DNA of 64,000 bases, from the NCBI RefSeq assembly GCF_905147045.1, contig NC_065906.1, positions 6,324,001-6,388,000 on the forward strand, given 5' to 3'. The notes under the pieces are model-generated. The model did no database searches and was not told the origin of the DNA. It saw only the letters and a program-made list of their open reading frames with translations. Numbering within the stretch: the stretch's first letter is position 1; every line of letters begins with the position of its first letter. The position numbers and the translations under genes are program-made. The stretch comes from Nymphalis io. Its lineage: Eukaryota > Arthropoda > Insecta > Lepidoptera > Nymphalidae. Shown piece by piece: positions 48,901 to 62,115 of the stretch.

Positions 48901-49988
48901 ACCTTTCGTTGGCAGCTTCCGATTTTATTTAACCGTTTTCTTTTTTGTTTGTTTTTTACTTTACACTTTTATTAATCACTACTTTTTCATTTAAATTCTA
49001 ATGGAAAAAAAATCATATATTATATTCTATTCTAGTGACGGTTTCATCCACATAATGAGTACACAATGGTCAATTTACTACTTAAATATTGGTATAGTTT
49101 GATTGACATTTCTGGTTATGACTCCTAGGAGTTGCAGTTTTATAGCTATCATCAATAAACGAAGACTTAATTCTTTTTACGTTTGGAAAAACTATCTAAA
49201 TATTTTATTTTTCAGCCTAATAATATTAAAATTAATAAAAAATCATAGCAACATAAGTTGTTCAGAATTTTAATAAGTTGTTTCTACTAAAAATTACAGA
49301 ATGAAAAAGATAAATTTGCTTTACATAAAGCCGATAATGAGTATTTACTGAAGTAAATACAGACTAGGACTAAAGCTTACTGTTTTATTAAAGATATAAG
49401 AAGGGTCATGTTATGTACCAAATATATCCATATTTCATAGAAAATATAAGATATATATTTTTTATTCTGCCACATGTATGCCAATGAAATAAATGATGCG
49501 ATATTCCGTTTTTTTGTTTATCTTTTCAGTGTTTTCGATCCGTTGATTGAGATGTTTTTGCATATAGTGGACTAGAGTAAAGGCTACTTTTCATGCCGGA
49601 AAATACTAGTTAAAACTAGTATATAGTGATATCAAGTTAAAGTTTAGCATTTAATAATTAAATTTTTGTTTAATGACTTAAAGTTGTTCTACATATAAAA
49701 TAACAAAAGATTCTTCAAAAAAAAGTAATTTTTTTAATGGATATAATTTAAAACTTATGCTAAAAACATGAATATATAAGGCACGTCATTTTATGTAGAC
49801 ATTAAAAAAGGCGTTAAGTAAGTTAAGTTCCTAATTTTTAAGCAAGATATGTATATAATAATATTATATATTATATGTATTAGAATAAGTATCCACATAA
49901 AACGTTTTTATCGTAATATCTCTATTGGCTCACACGGCGCACATCGGTATAGCTTGCAGCCGGTGTGTTTTTTTCCGATATCTTATTC

Positions 49989-49993
<5 letters not shown>

Positions 49994-50021
<28 letters not shown>
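49994..50021. repeat. (TA)n microsatellite
   Basis: About 14 TA units in intergenic DNA. Confidence 0.85.
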
Positions 50022-50027
<6 letters not shown>

Positions 50028-50697
50028 AATTCATTAAAGTATTGACTTTAATTAGTTAAGCACCTAAGCCGTCATCACGAATCACGTCTTCCATCGGTGA
50101 AACCCGTATGAAAACGTTCGGTTTTTTTCAGTACGCGGACTTTGTTTGGAGTTTTAGAGGAACTTTGTTTTATATATATCTAGTGACGATTTATAAAGTA
50201 ACATGATGAAAAGAAGACTAATTACCGAATTTCTTGCCAGTGCATTTCGGTAGAGTATACGTTACGAATTATTATTAAGTAAGCCTTATAATTAATTTAT
50301 CTTATAAACGCACCATTCAAAAGTCATTGTAAAAGAGTACTTGAATTAAGTAAATTTAATATTGTTTTTTTATATATACATATCTTATATATATCCATAG
50401 TAGTGCAGAATACAGTGCAGTGCAGAACAATAGTTATAATTAAAAGTATATTCTATTAATAATATAATTTATAAGTAATATTAAGTTGGAAGTAGGTACA
50501 CTTCAATTTTTTTTGAAAGGAAATAATAACAAAAAAAGTTAATTCCATTATTATATAGCTGTTGTGTTAAATTTCAAAATATTTAAGACGATAAGAATAA
50601 AAACGTGTATCGCCGTAGACTTGAATTATATATAATTTAAATTGATGTATAAAAAGAACTGTGTACATAATCATAAAACCTGAGTTTTATTTATGAC

Positions 50698-50951
50698 GGG
50701 CCGGTTGGCGTGGTTGGTAGATACTTGCCTTTCACGCCGAAGCTTGTGGGTTCGATTCCCACCCAGGACTGACATTTGTTTGCATGAACATGTCTGTTTC
50801 TCCCGAGTCTGGGTGTAATTATCTATATAAGTATGTATTTACAAAAAAAAAATATGTAGTATATCAGTTGTCTGGTTTCCATAGTACAAGCCGTGCTTAG
50901 TTTGGGATCAGATGGCCGTGTGTGAATAATGTCACAGGATATTATTATTAC
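50698..50951 (+). mobile_element. tRNA-Glu-derived SINE, second SINE family
   Basis: The head resembles tRNA-Glu(TTC): TGGCGTGGTTGGTAG (box A region), CCTTTCACG with TTC in the anticodon place (50731-50733), and GGTTCGATTCC as box B (50749-50759). The acceptor and anticodon stems no longer pair, so it is not a working tRNA. The body has CATGTCTGTTTCTCCCGAGT and the 3' part GTCTGGTTTCCATAGTACAA, TTGGGATCAGATGGCCGTGT, ending in (ATT)n. The tail is of the kind shared with a partner LINE. Confidence 0.8.
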
Positions 50952-52349
50952 TGCCAATTTCTATTTTTTTTTCAATGCACCGTAAATTTGTGTTGCAGAT
51001 ATGTCAAAAAAAGTGTACATAATGTTGGTATTTATACTCGTGTAAAAATGTTGAAGTTAGACTTCGTTTATTTTTTATGGTGTGACAATAACACAAATTT
51101 CACGAATATTCTAAATGAAAGAAATCGTATTTGTTTGTTTGTTATGCTCTAACTATTCAATCATCATGAATTTGCAAACACGTTGTCAGGGGTACAAAAA
51201 AGGTACCTAGCACCTCCTCTGTCAGACGTGGGCGGAGTCATGGGCGGAAACTAATATTGTGTAAATGTGAAAAACGAAACGACCACTATAAGAATAAGTT
51301 TTTTATTACTTTTTCTTAATAGATATATGCACTATTTCTAATTATCGAGCTGCCCTTGTAGTTATATATTTATTGATGCAAGGGATGTGCCAGAGACAGT
51401 TGGCAGATAAGTCTTGGCTATGCATCTGCGAGCCCCCGGCCAAAGTTATTTAGACTCTAAGGCGCCAAAACCGTGTCTTTTCAAACTTAATTATAATATG
51501 CATTTTTAATAGTGGAAATATCTTGATTGCCATACAGATAAATACAGTTTTATTGACCTTTGGATTTAAAAATATATAACTATTATATGTTGAAATATCA
51601 TTATTTATATATTATAATTAGATTCTCAGCCAAATCTCTTTGCCAAATATAATCAAAATCCATTCAGCTATTCGAGCGTGAGTGAATATTTATAAAAAAA
51701 ACGTATTTTTATATCAGTAGAATATTTCAATATGAAAAAGTCATTAATATGAAATATTTTATCAGAGTAACTTGAAACAAAAATGATGTTAATGATGTAA
51801 TTGGCGGAAGCGGAGCCACTGAGACCTACATACATACAACCATTATTAATTATAATAACGTACACTTAAGAACCTTGTCACATTAATATTACGCTGGATC
51901 TTTGTAAGTAATTGTTCGCAACGTCACACGACTGTTAACTAACACGAACTATGGTATGGGTTTATAATATGTATGCTGTATGCAATTAATGTGTTTGAAT
52001 CGATTATAATGCATATGATGTCATATGTTCAATAACTTATTTATTTAACATATTATCGCAAGTATAACACGCTAAGTGTTATGAGAAATACTGTTGATAC
52101 GAGTTCTATACCTTATTTGTGCCATAATTTAAGTTTAGACGACATGATGAAAGATAGAGAGGTTTATTCAGGACTGAGGAGAGAGAATTTCATGCTTGTT
52201 GTTTCAGGTTACTCCACTTCACGTACGTTTAAAACAATAAAACCTTTTTACTGGACTGGAGATACCTATAATATATGTTCCTTAACTTCGCTTTTACAAT
52301 ATACACGTCTATATCTTTTAAACATTACAATATAAGACTTGTTTATTGC

Positions 52350-52555
52350 TTGTCTGCTCGGGTGAGTACCACTACACGGTAGCAAGCGATCCCGTGGCGT
52401 CCCCCGAAAAGACGATGTGGGTACCGCTGGTTTTTTATTTGGTATTGCGGTGCCTTCAGCGTCGGCGAGCCCCACATATATTCCCCTCCACTTCATGCGG
52501 GGGAAACGCGTAAAGGCGTCTTTCCAGTGGAAAAAAAGGGTGAATACCACTATCA
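52350..52555 (-). repeat. GC-rich retroelement-like fragment
   Basis: The minus-strand frame reads FTRFPRMKWRGIYVGLADAE and on through PNKKPAVPTSSFRG, with composition unlike its surroundings. It looks like a decayed transposon fragment; no family named with certainty. Confidence 0.35.
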
Positions 52556-52837
52556 TTTATTTTAGCGCTAAATAAGAATACCTACGTTTTTCGATTTAAA
52601 GGGTGGGCGAGCCTTTGAAAATGCCTGTATTGAATGTATAAAACATCTTTTAAATCATGCCTTGAACATCAATGAAATTAATGAAAAAAAGCATACCAAA
52701 TAGACGTAGTATACCATAATTTAACACTTCCGTACGAATCTAATAAAAATAAAGTCTGTATCAGCAAATAAATAATAATTGATTAAAATGCTATGAATGA
52801 AGTGGATCATTCTATTTTATAATTAATGATGAATATT

Positions 52838-52905
52838 CTATTGTCAGTGGTTATGGGCGCATATACCATCAAGTCGCCAATTTACTTGTCTGCCTTCTTA
52901 ATATA
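52838..52905 (+). repeat. Family B element, short 3' remnant
   Basis: GGTTATGGGCGCATATACCATCAAGTCGCCAATTTACTTGTCTGCCTTCTT parallels the end of family B in order; only the last 60 bases are recognisable. Confidence 0.4.
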
Positions 52906-53332
52906 ATTTAAGACAATGTAATTTGAGAAAAATGACTATCCTTAAATTCAGAAACGACATTATTTCAAATCATTGTGTTTTATTGGTCATTTAAAAAGCA
53001 ATAGTGACTAATGTTTCTATGATTTTCTTTAATTACTAAAACGCGAATAGATTTCCTTGTAATAAACTAATCTAAGCTTGAATACATTTTTCATCTCTTG
53101 CTACTTAATATACGAAAAGAATATCACTTAATCGATTTAAAAAAAACTGTTTGATATCGTTGTCAAGTCATTTTTGTTTTCACAAACTTTTTGGCAAGAG
53201 AGAAATACGTGGCCTAATTGGTTTGGGATTATTCCGCTGGCAAAAAAACAATGTTATTTGAAGAACTGTTGGTGAACAGATATTTTATTATTTGCAAGCT
53301 TAAAGCAAGAATTATTGTTCTGTTTTGAACAA

Positions 53333-53443
53333 AACTACTATTAAACGCGAAAGTTTGGAAAGAGATAACATATAACCTGACTTAACAAATAGGTTATCTA
53401 GCCCCTGCTCTCATAAGCGGACGTAGCCGCGGTCGAAAACTAG
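53333..53443 (+). repeat. Family C element, short copy
   Basis: ACTATTAAACGCGAAAGTTT at the start and GCCGCGGTCGAAAACTAG at the end match the family C termini. Confidence 0.45.
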
Positions 53444-53467
53444 TAAATCATAAATTGGAATCAATTC

Positions 53468-53525
53468 TAGCCTTTTCTCAACCGAAGCCTTAGCCCAGCA
53501 GTGGGACATTTGAGAAGTGTTACTT
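53468..53525 (+). mobile_element. SINE family A, 3' remnant
   Basis: GAAGCCTTAGCCCAGCAGTGGGACATTTGAG is the end of the family A SINE; the rest is missing. Confidence 0.7.
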
Positions 53526-54107
53526 TGTTTTAATAATAATTTTAAAATTTTATTTTTCACAACGTTTCGCTTGAAACGATTTAATATAAACAAAAGAAGA
53601 TTAGGATAGGAATAACTTAACAAGTGCTATTAAAACCAATTAAAATGACCTTCATATGCTATTAGCCCTGGACTTTAGCGTAATAATATTCAAAATATGG
53701 GACCAGGGAAATATGATCTTACAAAATAATAAAATTATATAATTATTAAATTACGTAATATTTTTTTTAATAATAATAATATTGCGATTTTAACGCAATA
53801 TAAATAAAATTGTGCATTACGTAACATAACTTAAGACAGAGCTGTTTGACATGATCGTAAAATCACTCATTTATCGAGTTTTATCACAAAGCACAAAACT
53901 AATAATAGATATAATAGCGACGAATGCGCATAACGTCATTAATATGGCCGCATAGCTATGGAAATTAATTGCAAGGACGATGAAACATCTCGTCACAATG
54001 CATTAAGAACACTCGTCTGACAAAAATGTATAGATAAATCTATATTATATATAATATAAAAACGCAAATTACTAAGTAAATACTAAAAGTTAAAATCGTC
54101 TTTAACG

Positions 54108-54300
54108 CTGTGATGGCCCAGTGGCTAGAACACGTCTCCGATCCGTGATTAGGTATCGTAGGTAGGATAGGATCCGTCATTTTAGTAAGAATCACCACAT
54201 AACCCGGTTCCCCCCCAAAGAGGATACCTTTACCTGAACTTTACCTGAATGTTTCCAATGCGCGAAAAAAATGTTTAGTTTAGTATGTGAAGCATGGTAA
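54108..54300 (+). mobile_element. Degraded tRNA-derived SINE
   Basis: CTGTGATGGCCCAGTGGCTAGAACACG keeps box A of a tRNA-like head (compare family A), then diverges; AACCCGGTT follows. No clean body or tail. Confidence 0.4.
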
Positions 54301-55009
54301 AACAAACAAAACAAATCAATCGATCAGCTCCTATTTAATTTCAGCATCGGTATGGAGCTTGCTAACATACCGTATGTCTGCCGATCCCTGGTTCTTAGGC
54401 TAATAGTTTTACGACCGACATCGGTTATATATGTTACATGTGATTTGAGTTGTAGTTTATTATGTCAACGCGATATTCAAGCTCACATAATTACTAGAAA
54501 CATTTATTTTCGCATTTAAAAATACCTTTTATATGTTACGTAATACGTACAAAGCATATTTAAAATACTAACACAATATATGGCAGTATGCATTTGTTTT
54601 ATCCAGGATTTTATGAGGACGGTTACAAAACATCGAATTTACTAACTAGTATTAATACTTCCCCGAAGAATTAGAAGCTAATCTTCTGGTAGGAACTGAA
54701 TCATTGATCGGAATGAAAGGTATCCTATGTCCGCCTGCATACCAACGTTTACGAGCATGACCTAAGTAGGAAACAGGAAACAACCATACACGTTGAAAAC
54801 TTGCACTTAAGTAAACACGCATTCTTTACTTTTCCATTCCTTTACATTCTAATAATATACAGGTTTAAAAAAGAAAACTTATAAAATGGGATATTTATAT
54901 ACTGTACTTATATAATTAAAATAAATTATTATTATTATGATAGAAATAGATAGTTTATTACACAGTGGACAGCAGACGTGTCTAAGAGAAGTTATTCAAT
55001 ACAAATGTC

Positions 55010-55185
55010 GTTTGCAAATTTTTTTATATGTTATATTTTTTATTGTTCCATCTCGTGCTCGTAAAAAAAATTGTGAGGAATGGGATGGTGACCATTTAAG
55101 TACTAGTCTGCGTGGTGGAATAAGTTCCTATTACCTTTCTTTAACAAACGATTATGCCTTTGCCCAACTGTGGGAGATATTTAAG
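55010..55185 (+). mobile_element. SINE family A, degraded
   Basis: CATCTCGTGCTCG, AAATTGTGAGGAA, GCGTGGTGGAATAAGTTCC and GCCCAACTGTGGGA appear in family order with gaps. It explains an otherwise odd 86-aa open frame. Confidence 0.6.
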
Positions 55186-55259
55186 AAACTAAATTGATTA
55201 GAAGTTAAGAATTTAAATGACATCATAAATAAGATAAAAAATGGTCATCACATTATTAT

Positions 55260-55552
55260 TTTTTATTTTTTTATAGTATAGGTAGCCAGACGAGCATATG
55301 GGCCATCTGATGGTATATGGTCACCAATGCCCATAGACATTGGCATAGTAAGAAATGTTAACCATCGCTTACATGGCCAACTCGTCACCAACCTTGGGAA
55401 CTAAGGTGTTATGTCCCTTGTGCCTATAATTACACTGGCTCACTCACCCTAAAGTACACAATACTAAGTACTGCTGTTTTGCGGTAGAATATCTGACGAG
55501 TGGGTGGTATATACCCAGACGGGCTTGCACAAAGCCCTACTACCACTTATTC
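55260..55552 (-). mobile_element. Family B element, reverse orientation
   Basis: T-run then ATAGTATAGGTAGCCAGACG, CATAGACATTGGCATAGTAA, TTGCGGTAGAATATCTGACG, GGGCTTGCACAAAGCCCTAC: close reverse complement of the 21320-21624 copy. Confidence 0.8.
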
Positions 55553-55902
55553 TTTGCGTGTATCGGTGATAAATTTATATTACCTTGTTTTTTGTTTATC
55601 TTGATATTTTCTATTACGGTTTATAAATTTATTTTAAGAACATGTCACAATATTGAATGTTAATTTTTGACATTTGTCAAAATGTGTACAAAAATGTAAA
55701 GAATACCATTAATACAATGTAAAATCGAAAAATAAAATTTAGGTAGTACAATAAGTGTTGATTGGAAATTACACGTAATTAAATTTATAGGGGAGAGATC
55801 ACATATAAGCTATTAATTATTCTGTACATGTTTCGATGGCCGCTTTTTAAATATAGATAAACTTTCATTGCTAACCACATTTCATTCCACCAATCCGCAC
55901 TA

Positions 55903-56010
55903 TTCCACCAACCCGCACTGGAGCAGCGTGGTGGAATAAGCTCCAAACCTTCTCCTCAAAAAGGGAGAGGAAGCCTTAGCCCAGCAGTGGGACATTTACA
56001 GGCTGTTACT
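55903..56010 (+). mobile_element. SINE family A, 3' fragment
   Basis: From TATTCCACCAACCCGCACTG to CATTTACAGGCTGTTACTG. A partial duplicate of its first bases (ATTCCACCAATCCGCAC) lies immediately upstream at about 55885. Confidence 0.85.
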
Positions 56011-56061
56011 GTTTCATTGCTAACAGTAAAGTCGGATAATTGTACTCTTTTGGCACACTAT

Positions 56062-56265
56062 CTTTTTTTATAACGTCAGTAAGTGGACGGACAAATGGAC
56101 CACAAGATGGTAAGTCATGGTAAAGATGGTCACCACCGACCAGACGTTGGCGCCGTAAGAAATATTAACCCTTTCTTACATCGGCAATGCGCCACCAATT
56201 CGGTACTTAGATGTTATGTACAGTGGACTCACTCACTCATCCAACCTAAACACAAAAATATACCA
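56062..56265 (-). repeat. Family B element, degraded, reverse orientation
   Basis: ACCACAAGATGGTAAGTCAT, CGCCGTAAGAAATATTAACC, ATCGGCAATGCGCCACCAAT, TAGATGTTATGTACAGTGGA follow the reverse order of family B. Confidence 0.65.
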
Positions 56266-58619
56266 AATAGAATATTTTTTCTTTTTGTAGTTAGTTCTGA
56301 TTAAAGGTGTACCATAACACGTATTTTTCCTGATTTTTTATCTCCATTGATGAAAGTTATGTTATTCGGAGTATCTGAGTAGTTGAGTGTGCTTTTACAA
56401 GAAAGCGGAACGTGGGAGTATCCTCCAGCATGATGGGACGATGACCTTCTACGTGGAGAAGCAACTGCTACAGATAGACTGGAGACCTGGTTTCGTGGTG
56501 TGCAGGAATCATTAATCTGACGTACAGTCAGATAATATAACGATATTATATATTTTCATTTTAGTTTACAACTTGGATGTGTTTATATTGCCAAATATAA
56601 CAATCGATGTTATGTATACAAAATTAACACATATTTATCGTAAACAGAGTAAAACGAGATTAATATTTTTTTCTAATTTCACGTCGCATTCTTTCTTTAA
56701 GAATTTTCTCTACTGCGTGTCAGATACTGTTTCGTTTAAGTAGACGTTTGCTGTTAGGCTTGAGAAATGTAACACAGAAACCTGCTTTTATAATATTTCT
56801 CTTCGTAACTATTATTTTAAATAAACAGTTTATATTATGATATATATAATTTAGCCTTTTTGTACTAAAAGTTGAGCTAGGAACATGTAATGGACTGGAA
56901 TCAGACTGAATCCTGATTTTTTAAACGCTGTCCTGTATAACGGTGATATATTGAGGATTAATTATTTTAAATCTGCTATGGAGATATCCTGTGCTAACAG
57001 TAAAGTTAATCTGATATAATTGTGGTCTGGACGTAAAATGTAATAAACTCGGAAGTGTAATTTTATAACTTCTACAAAATATAAAAAGAAGAACGTAGCA
57101 CTTAAGTTTATTACTTTAGCGTAATTAAACACAAAGTTAATTGATTCTGTTTCTAGTTTTTCTTTTGTTGTACTAACTGTCATGATATTGAATATAATTA
57201 TGTATATATTAATGTTGTTTAAGCAATCTTTTTCCACACTATAAACCTTATTTCTATCACAATAAAGACTGTATTCATCTTATTTTTGTAATATCAAAAA
57301 CAATAACTGCTGAATCTAGGTTTATAAAAACTTAACTTTTTTTTCGTACAATTATGATTTGCATAAAATTAGTTTGGGAGTTAATATTATCATGTTTTAA
57401 ACAAAACTATCAAAACTAAGCATCACATACCTTCCTAAACATATATACCAATTGTTATGACGGTTGACCGATATACGTTTAGGTTGTGCAAGGCCATCTA
57501 GCGGCGAGTTACAATTTAGACAAAATCTTGTATTAAATTTGAAACAAATATATATTCCAACTTTCATGGTGATCGGTCAAATAAAGTGGAGTAGCGAGGC
57601 ATATAAAGGTGCGGCGTTGTAAAGACTTTTTTATCTGCTTTTATCTACGAGCGTATAATTTAATACGTACATGGTATGCCACGTATGACAATATTATAAT
57701 CTTCTTTAATAAATGTCATCAATTGTTTTATTTTTAAAAGGACAAATATTTTTTTGAATTTTACTTTAGCTAATTTGCCATAGTTTTTAAATTCATGTTA
57801 TTCTACGTAATCATGTAATCTCTACGGATTTACATTATATGTAAATCTTAAATGTAAACATGAATGTGAGATGTTTTTGATTACAAATAAATAGTATACA
57901 ATAGCAAGCTTCATGGAACTTGTATAGTTATTAATTTTAAATAAAACTTAAAAATTCTATACACTGATCGGGTTTCTTATTTATGTCAAAGTTAAGTCAG
58001 TTACAAACTAATTTCGCAACAAAACGCTAATTATGTTGTACGTGCAATTTACTTTATACACTCTCACTTAATTTTTGTACAATATAATGTATGCGAAGTG
58101 TCCAAAAGCGAGATATAAATTATCTTTACGATGTAAAGTACCTGACATGTAACGTCGTAATTTTTTCACACTACCGACTTTTTTGTGATCTGTCACACTG
58201 AGGTGCTCTAGTGTCACTATCAGCAGCCTGACCATAGCTTATGTTTATATATACATTAACTTCCATAAATTGAAAATATTTTATCTACTCAATAAAATAT
58301 GCAATCCGTTTGTGCAATAATTCCATAAAATTATTTCTGAAATAAATTAATTTACATTGATCAAGTATTATTATTATTATTAAAATATTATTTATTTAAA
58401 AAACATTTCTGTTGCGTATATCATAGTATTTTTAACTAATGTTTTCGAAGAGTATATTTAGAATAAAATCTTGCGGTATCCGAGTGTAAAGTACATTTAA
58501 GAGAAAGTTGCCATTCGGAAATCACGTAACGAAACTAACAGAACGAACGTATTTATCTAGATTGGATGTAAATACGGTTTGATTATATTTTTGTTAAAAT
58601 GAACCTTACACACAGTGCA

Positions 58620-58768
58620 TGCGTCCACGTGAATCTTAACCGAAGGCGGACTTAGAATCTATCTGTCCCATGTGTATCCGTCATCATTGGAGCGTGGTGG
58701 CATAAGCTTTAAATATTCTCTTTAAAATGAGTTTTTGGCAAAGCAGTGACATTTACAGGCTGTTATGT
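58620..58768 (+). mobile_element. SINE family A, degraded
   Basis: ACGTGAATCTTAACCGA, CCCATGTGTATCCG, ATTGGAGCGTGGTGGCATAA, GCAAAGCAGTGACATTTACA and GGCTGTTA in family order with internal loss. Confidence 0.65.
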
Positions 58769-59856
58769 TTTTTTTACTACCAATATTAATTTCACTTGTA
58801 GCATTATACGAAAAATTGATAACACGCTATTGAAGCATTTAAATTTCTTTTTTTTTCTTCGTTTTCTTATCGACGCTAGTTGAGCGCAAAATATTCTGCC
58901 AATGTCACGTATAAAAGAGATGTCACATATGAGATCAATCGGTTTCAAATTTCTGTATTGACTATAAACGATTGGCTATCAATGTCGCTGCCAGGCGAAC
59001 CCATTTAAATATTAACAATAACTCCAAAAGTACTGAATTAATAGAAGGATGTGTTTTATATAACTACATTGCCTTTATAAAGATTTATTTTTCAACGTAA
59101 TCAAAAATATTATTCTTAAGTTATAATTAAATGTATGCAGATACATTTTTGAAGTCGGTTTTTAGTTAAAACAAAAAATGTCAATATTTTTCAGAATATG
59201 TATTTCGTTAAAATTGTCTAAAACATTGTAATAATAACACATAAGAACGATTATCGACTGTTTTTACCCAGGGATTAAACAAACTAAATAGGCAATAAGC
59301 ATAAGGTTATACTTACAACGGGGGTGTTATTTGTTATAATCTTATTTTTTTAACTAAATTAATGAAAACAACTCTTATTATTTCATATATAAAAACAAAC
59401 AAAACAGAATATATCAATAAAAAAATATTTTAATTAATTATTGTTTTAATAACAACTTGGAGGGTTCTTATGAAACCTGATTTAACCAACATCAAGAATA
59501 TTAAAGCGGTAGAGGCATCTGAGAACAGTTACTTTCTCTCAGTTAAAATACAAAAAATACTGCCACGATACTATACGTGGAACGAATAATAAAAAATAAA
59601 TACACATACGCGATAAATTATCAGAAAAAAGTTGGCGGGAAAAATAATAATTAACACTTAATATTTTTGAGAGTCAATATATATATCTTAATATTAATAA
59701 AGTTTGCAAATTAGAAATGCTGGTTTATAGAGACGGTAAAAATACTTTTATTACTAAATGGTAAATAACTCACAAAATATTTACTAAATAAATTATAAGC
59801 TTGAATTATTCATCATAGTTTATCATAATGTAAATAATTATTCCAAGTATGTAAAT

Positions 59857-59895
59857 GAAGTATATAATTGAAGTATATAATTGAAGTATATAATA
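59857..59895. repeat. Tandem repeat, 13-bp unit, 3 copies
   Basis: GAAGTATATAATT repeated three times; the last copy has one or two changes. Confidence 0.85.
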
Positions 59896-60384
59896 TTATA
59901 GTCATGAAATCTTTTAAAAAATATTTTCCTTTTCCGACGCTTTTTTCTCTTCTAGAATCTTCAATCTATCTTCTGTGTGGGAACTAGGGAACAACTGAGA
60001 TACCACCAGCTGTGTTCACTCACCAGTAAACCCGAGAGAGCACAGCGTGGCACCCGGTCGTTCGATAGCCTGTCTTCTTGCTTCACTTGAAATATTCTTG
60101 AAGCTTGAATGTAAAGGTGATTTTTGTGGATTTTGCTGTTTTCAGTTGAGTTGTAAATCAATAAGTATAGTATATACAAAATTACACGTAATTAAAGCAT
60201 TAGTATAATATTTTACATAAAAAAAAACCGCCTGCAATTCAGCCGGTACAAGTGATTTAAGTGAAACTTTTTTTGCACCAGAAACGAAACACATAAAAAC
60301 GTTGCACTTAAATTCGAAATTACATTGCACACAAAGAAGTTTCATTACATGAGTTCATATTCAGTTCACGTTCATGTATTATTA

Positions 60385-60440
60385 ACCGACTTCAAAAAGT
60401 TGTAGGTTCTCAATTCGGCTGATTTTTTTTTTTTTTAAAG
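60385..60440 (+). repeat. Dispersed repeat end (ACCGACTTCAAAAAG...)
   Basis: AACCGACTTCAAAAAGTTGTAGGTTCTCAATTCGGCTGA and a T-run resemble a common lepidopteran repeat end; a short relative (TTTTTGAAGTCGGTTTTT) lies at about 59147. Confidence 0.4.
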
Positions 60441-61851
60441 CAGAGCCTTTACTAACTTCTGTTAATATAATAGTGTTATATTTGTAAAGTACTATAAAGG
60501 AAGTATTTACAGAACCTAAAGTAAAATAATAGCGTTTTCAGTTATTTTGAACAATATAAATCTTAGTAAGAGTTTCATAACAGTTTCTTTAAGTATTATT
60601 ATAGATTAAAACCTTATTTTAATTCTTATTGGTCATCCCTTACGCAACATACACGGTAGAAAAGTTACACTTAACCGACTCCGGTCGATAGTGATCGAGT
60701 AATATACTTCGGATATTTTCATAGTATCGCGTCCATATATACAATTTTAGAGTAATTTTGTAGCCAAAAACTATATTCATTCGTCAATAAAGAGCTGTCA
60801 AGGCGCTTCATAATCTCTGAGCTCGATATCAATGGGATCGCAGTATATTTACAGCAATGTTATGTACCTGTATCCATAATACGATTAATTTTTGATGGAA
60901 ATAGTGACAATCATTGTATAAACACGATAAGTAAAGATAATCATGTAACATCACGTTTCCGTCCCCAAAGTCAATTCATTTCTCTTTGGGTAAGGTGTTT
61001 TATAAACGTATATGACATGTTAAGGAAATTTTAAGTAATAACGCGCATACTCGAAGAAGGATTATATAGATAAAAAAATATATTGAGTTAGTATTCGTCG
61101 ATTTCAATGCAGGATAACTAATAATTTAATTATTGTATTAAAATTCATAAAATCTATGTAAGGAATGGAACAGCATCTATTAAGTTCTCAGTAGAATCTT
61201 TATTTCCAACCGATGGTAGCTTTAAATTCTGTTTAAAATACATAGTTTGCTTTTTGTCATATATAATGACTTAAAGATTAAGAATGATTACTATAATATT
61301 AAGAAGTCTGACGATAATATATATAAAAAAGTCCTCCCGTGTCTGAGTCGGGGGGTGCAGACAAGTTGGTTTATCGACATATGTTTTGACTTTAAATTAT
61401 TTTAACAGCTAATAGCTAGCTAATAATATTTTTAACATAACTAATCATGTTAATAAGAGAAAAAATAAATGGTTTTCATAAAAAAGTAGTTTTTTTAAAT
61501 TATTATTTCTACAAAAATATTGTAGCGTCACATAAAAACTCTTGATAATATTATAGCAATATAAAAAAAGATGCTTAATAAGCATTTCCGTTTTAATGAA
61601 ATGGGTAATCAGCGTCATCTATCGGAGATTATGATAACTATACAGGCTTCTTGAAATTCGCGTTAAGAGCCACCTGTCTCTTCGTACTTGCACTACATTT
61701 AGTTATAAACAGCCTACTAGTTTTCATGTATAATCAGTAGATGTCACTTTATATATATTTTTTATTTTGTTCATATCAAAATAAACTATAATACATATAA
61801 AATATATAACTCGTACTCAGCGGTATAGGAAACAATTGTGTGTATGTGTGT

Positions 61852-61918
61852 TCATAGTCTTATCTCTTCAAAGGGAGTGGTGTTAGCCCAACAGTGGTAC
61901 ATTCATACGCCGTTACTT
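61852..61918 (+). mobile_element. SINE family A, 3' remnant, diverged
   Basis: TCTTCAAAGGGAGTGGTGTTAGCCCAACAGTGGTACATTCATACGCCGTTAC is a decayed end of the family A SINE. Confidence 0.5.
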
Positions 61919-61964
61919 AACATTTTTTTAATTATTCTTAATATAAAATTAATCGCACTTATGT

Positions 61965-62115
61965 TAAAAATGCGAAAATAAGTATGTCTGTTTGTTAACC
62001 TCATCACGACAAAGTCTGATAATGTAATAACTGCATCGACCGTAATGAAATTCGACATAGAGGTAGTCTGAGATCTGGATAAGGTGAATAGATCATTAAT
62101 AACCTGCGTATAAAT
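61965..62115 (+). repeat. Family C-type element, degraded
   Basis: AAAAATGCGAAAATAAGTATG, TGTCTGTTTGTTAACCTC, GTAATGAAATTCGACATAGA and GGTAGTCTGAGATCTGGA match the internal part of a widespread lepidopteran non-autonomous repeat. Confidence 0.5.

Noticed and set aside
50698..50770. Functional tRNA-Glu gene
   Set aside because: Box B and the anticodon region are present, but the acceptor and anticodon stems do not pair and SINE body and tail follow.
54937..55197. 86-aa open frame
   Set aside because: Its second half is a decayed SINE and the first half is AT-rich with no motif.
59961..60179. Minus-strand 72-aa open frame with a nearby CTG|GTGAGTG donor-like sequence
   Set aside because: No family resemblance, no matching acceptor or promoter found; insufficient to call an exon.
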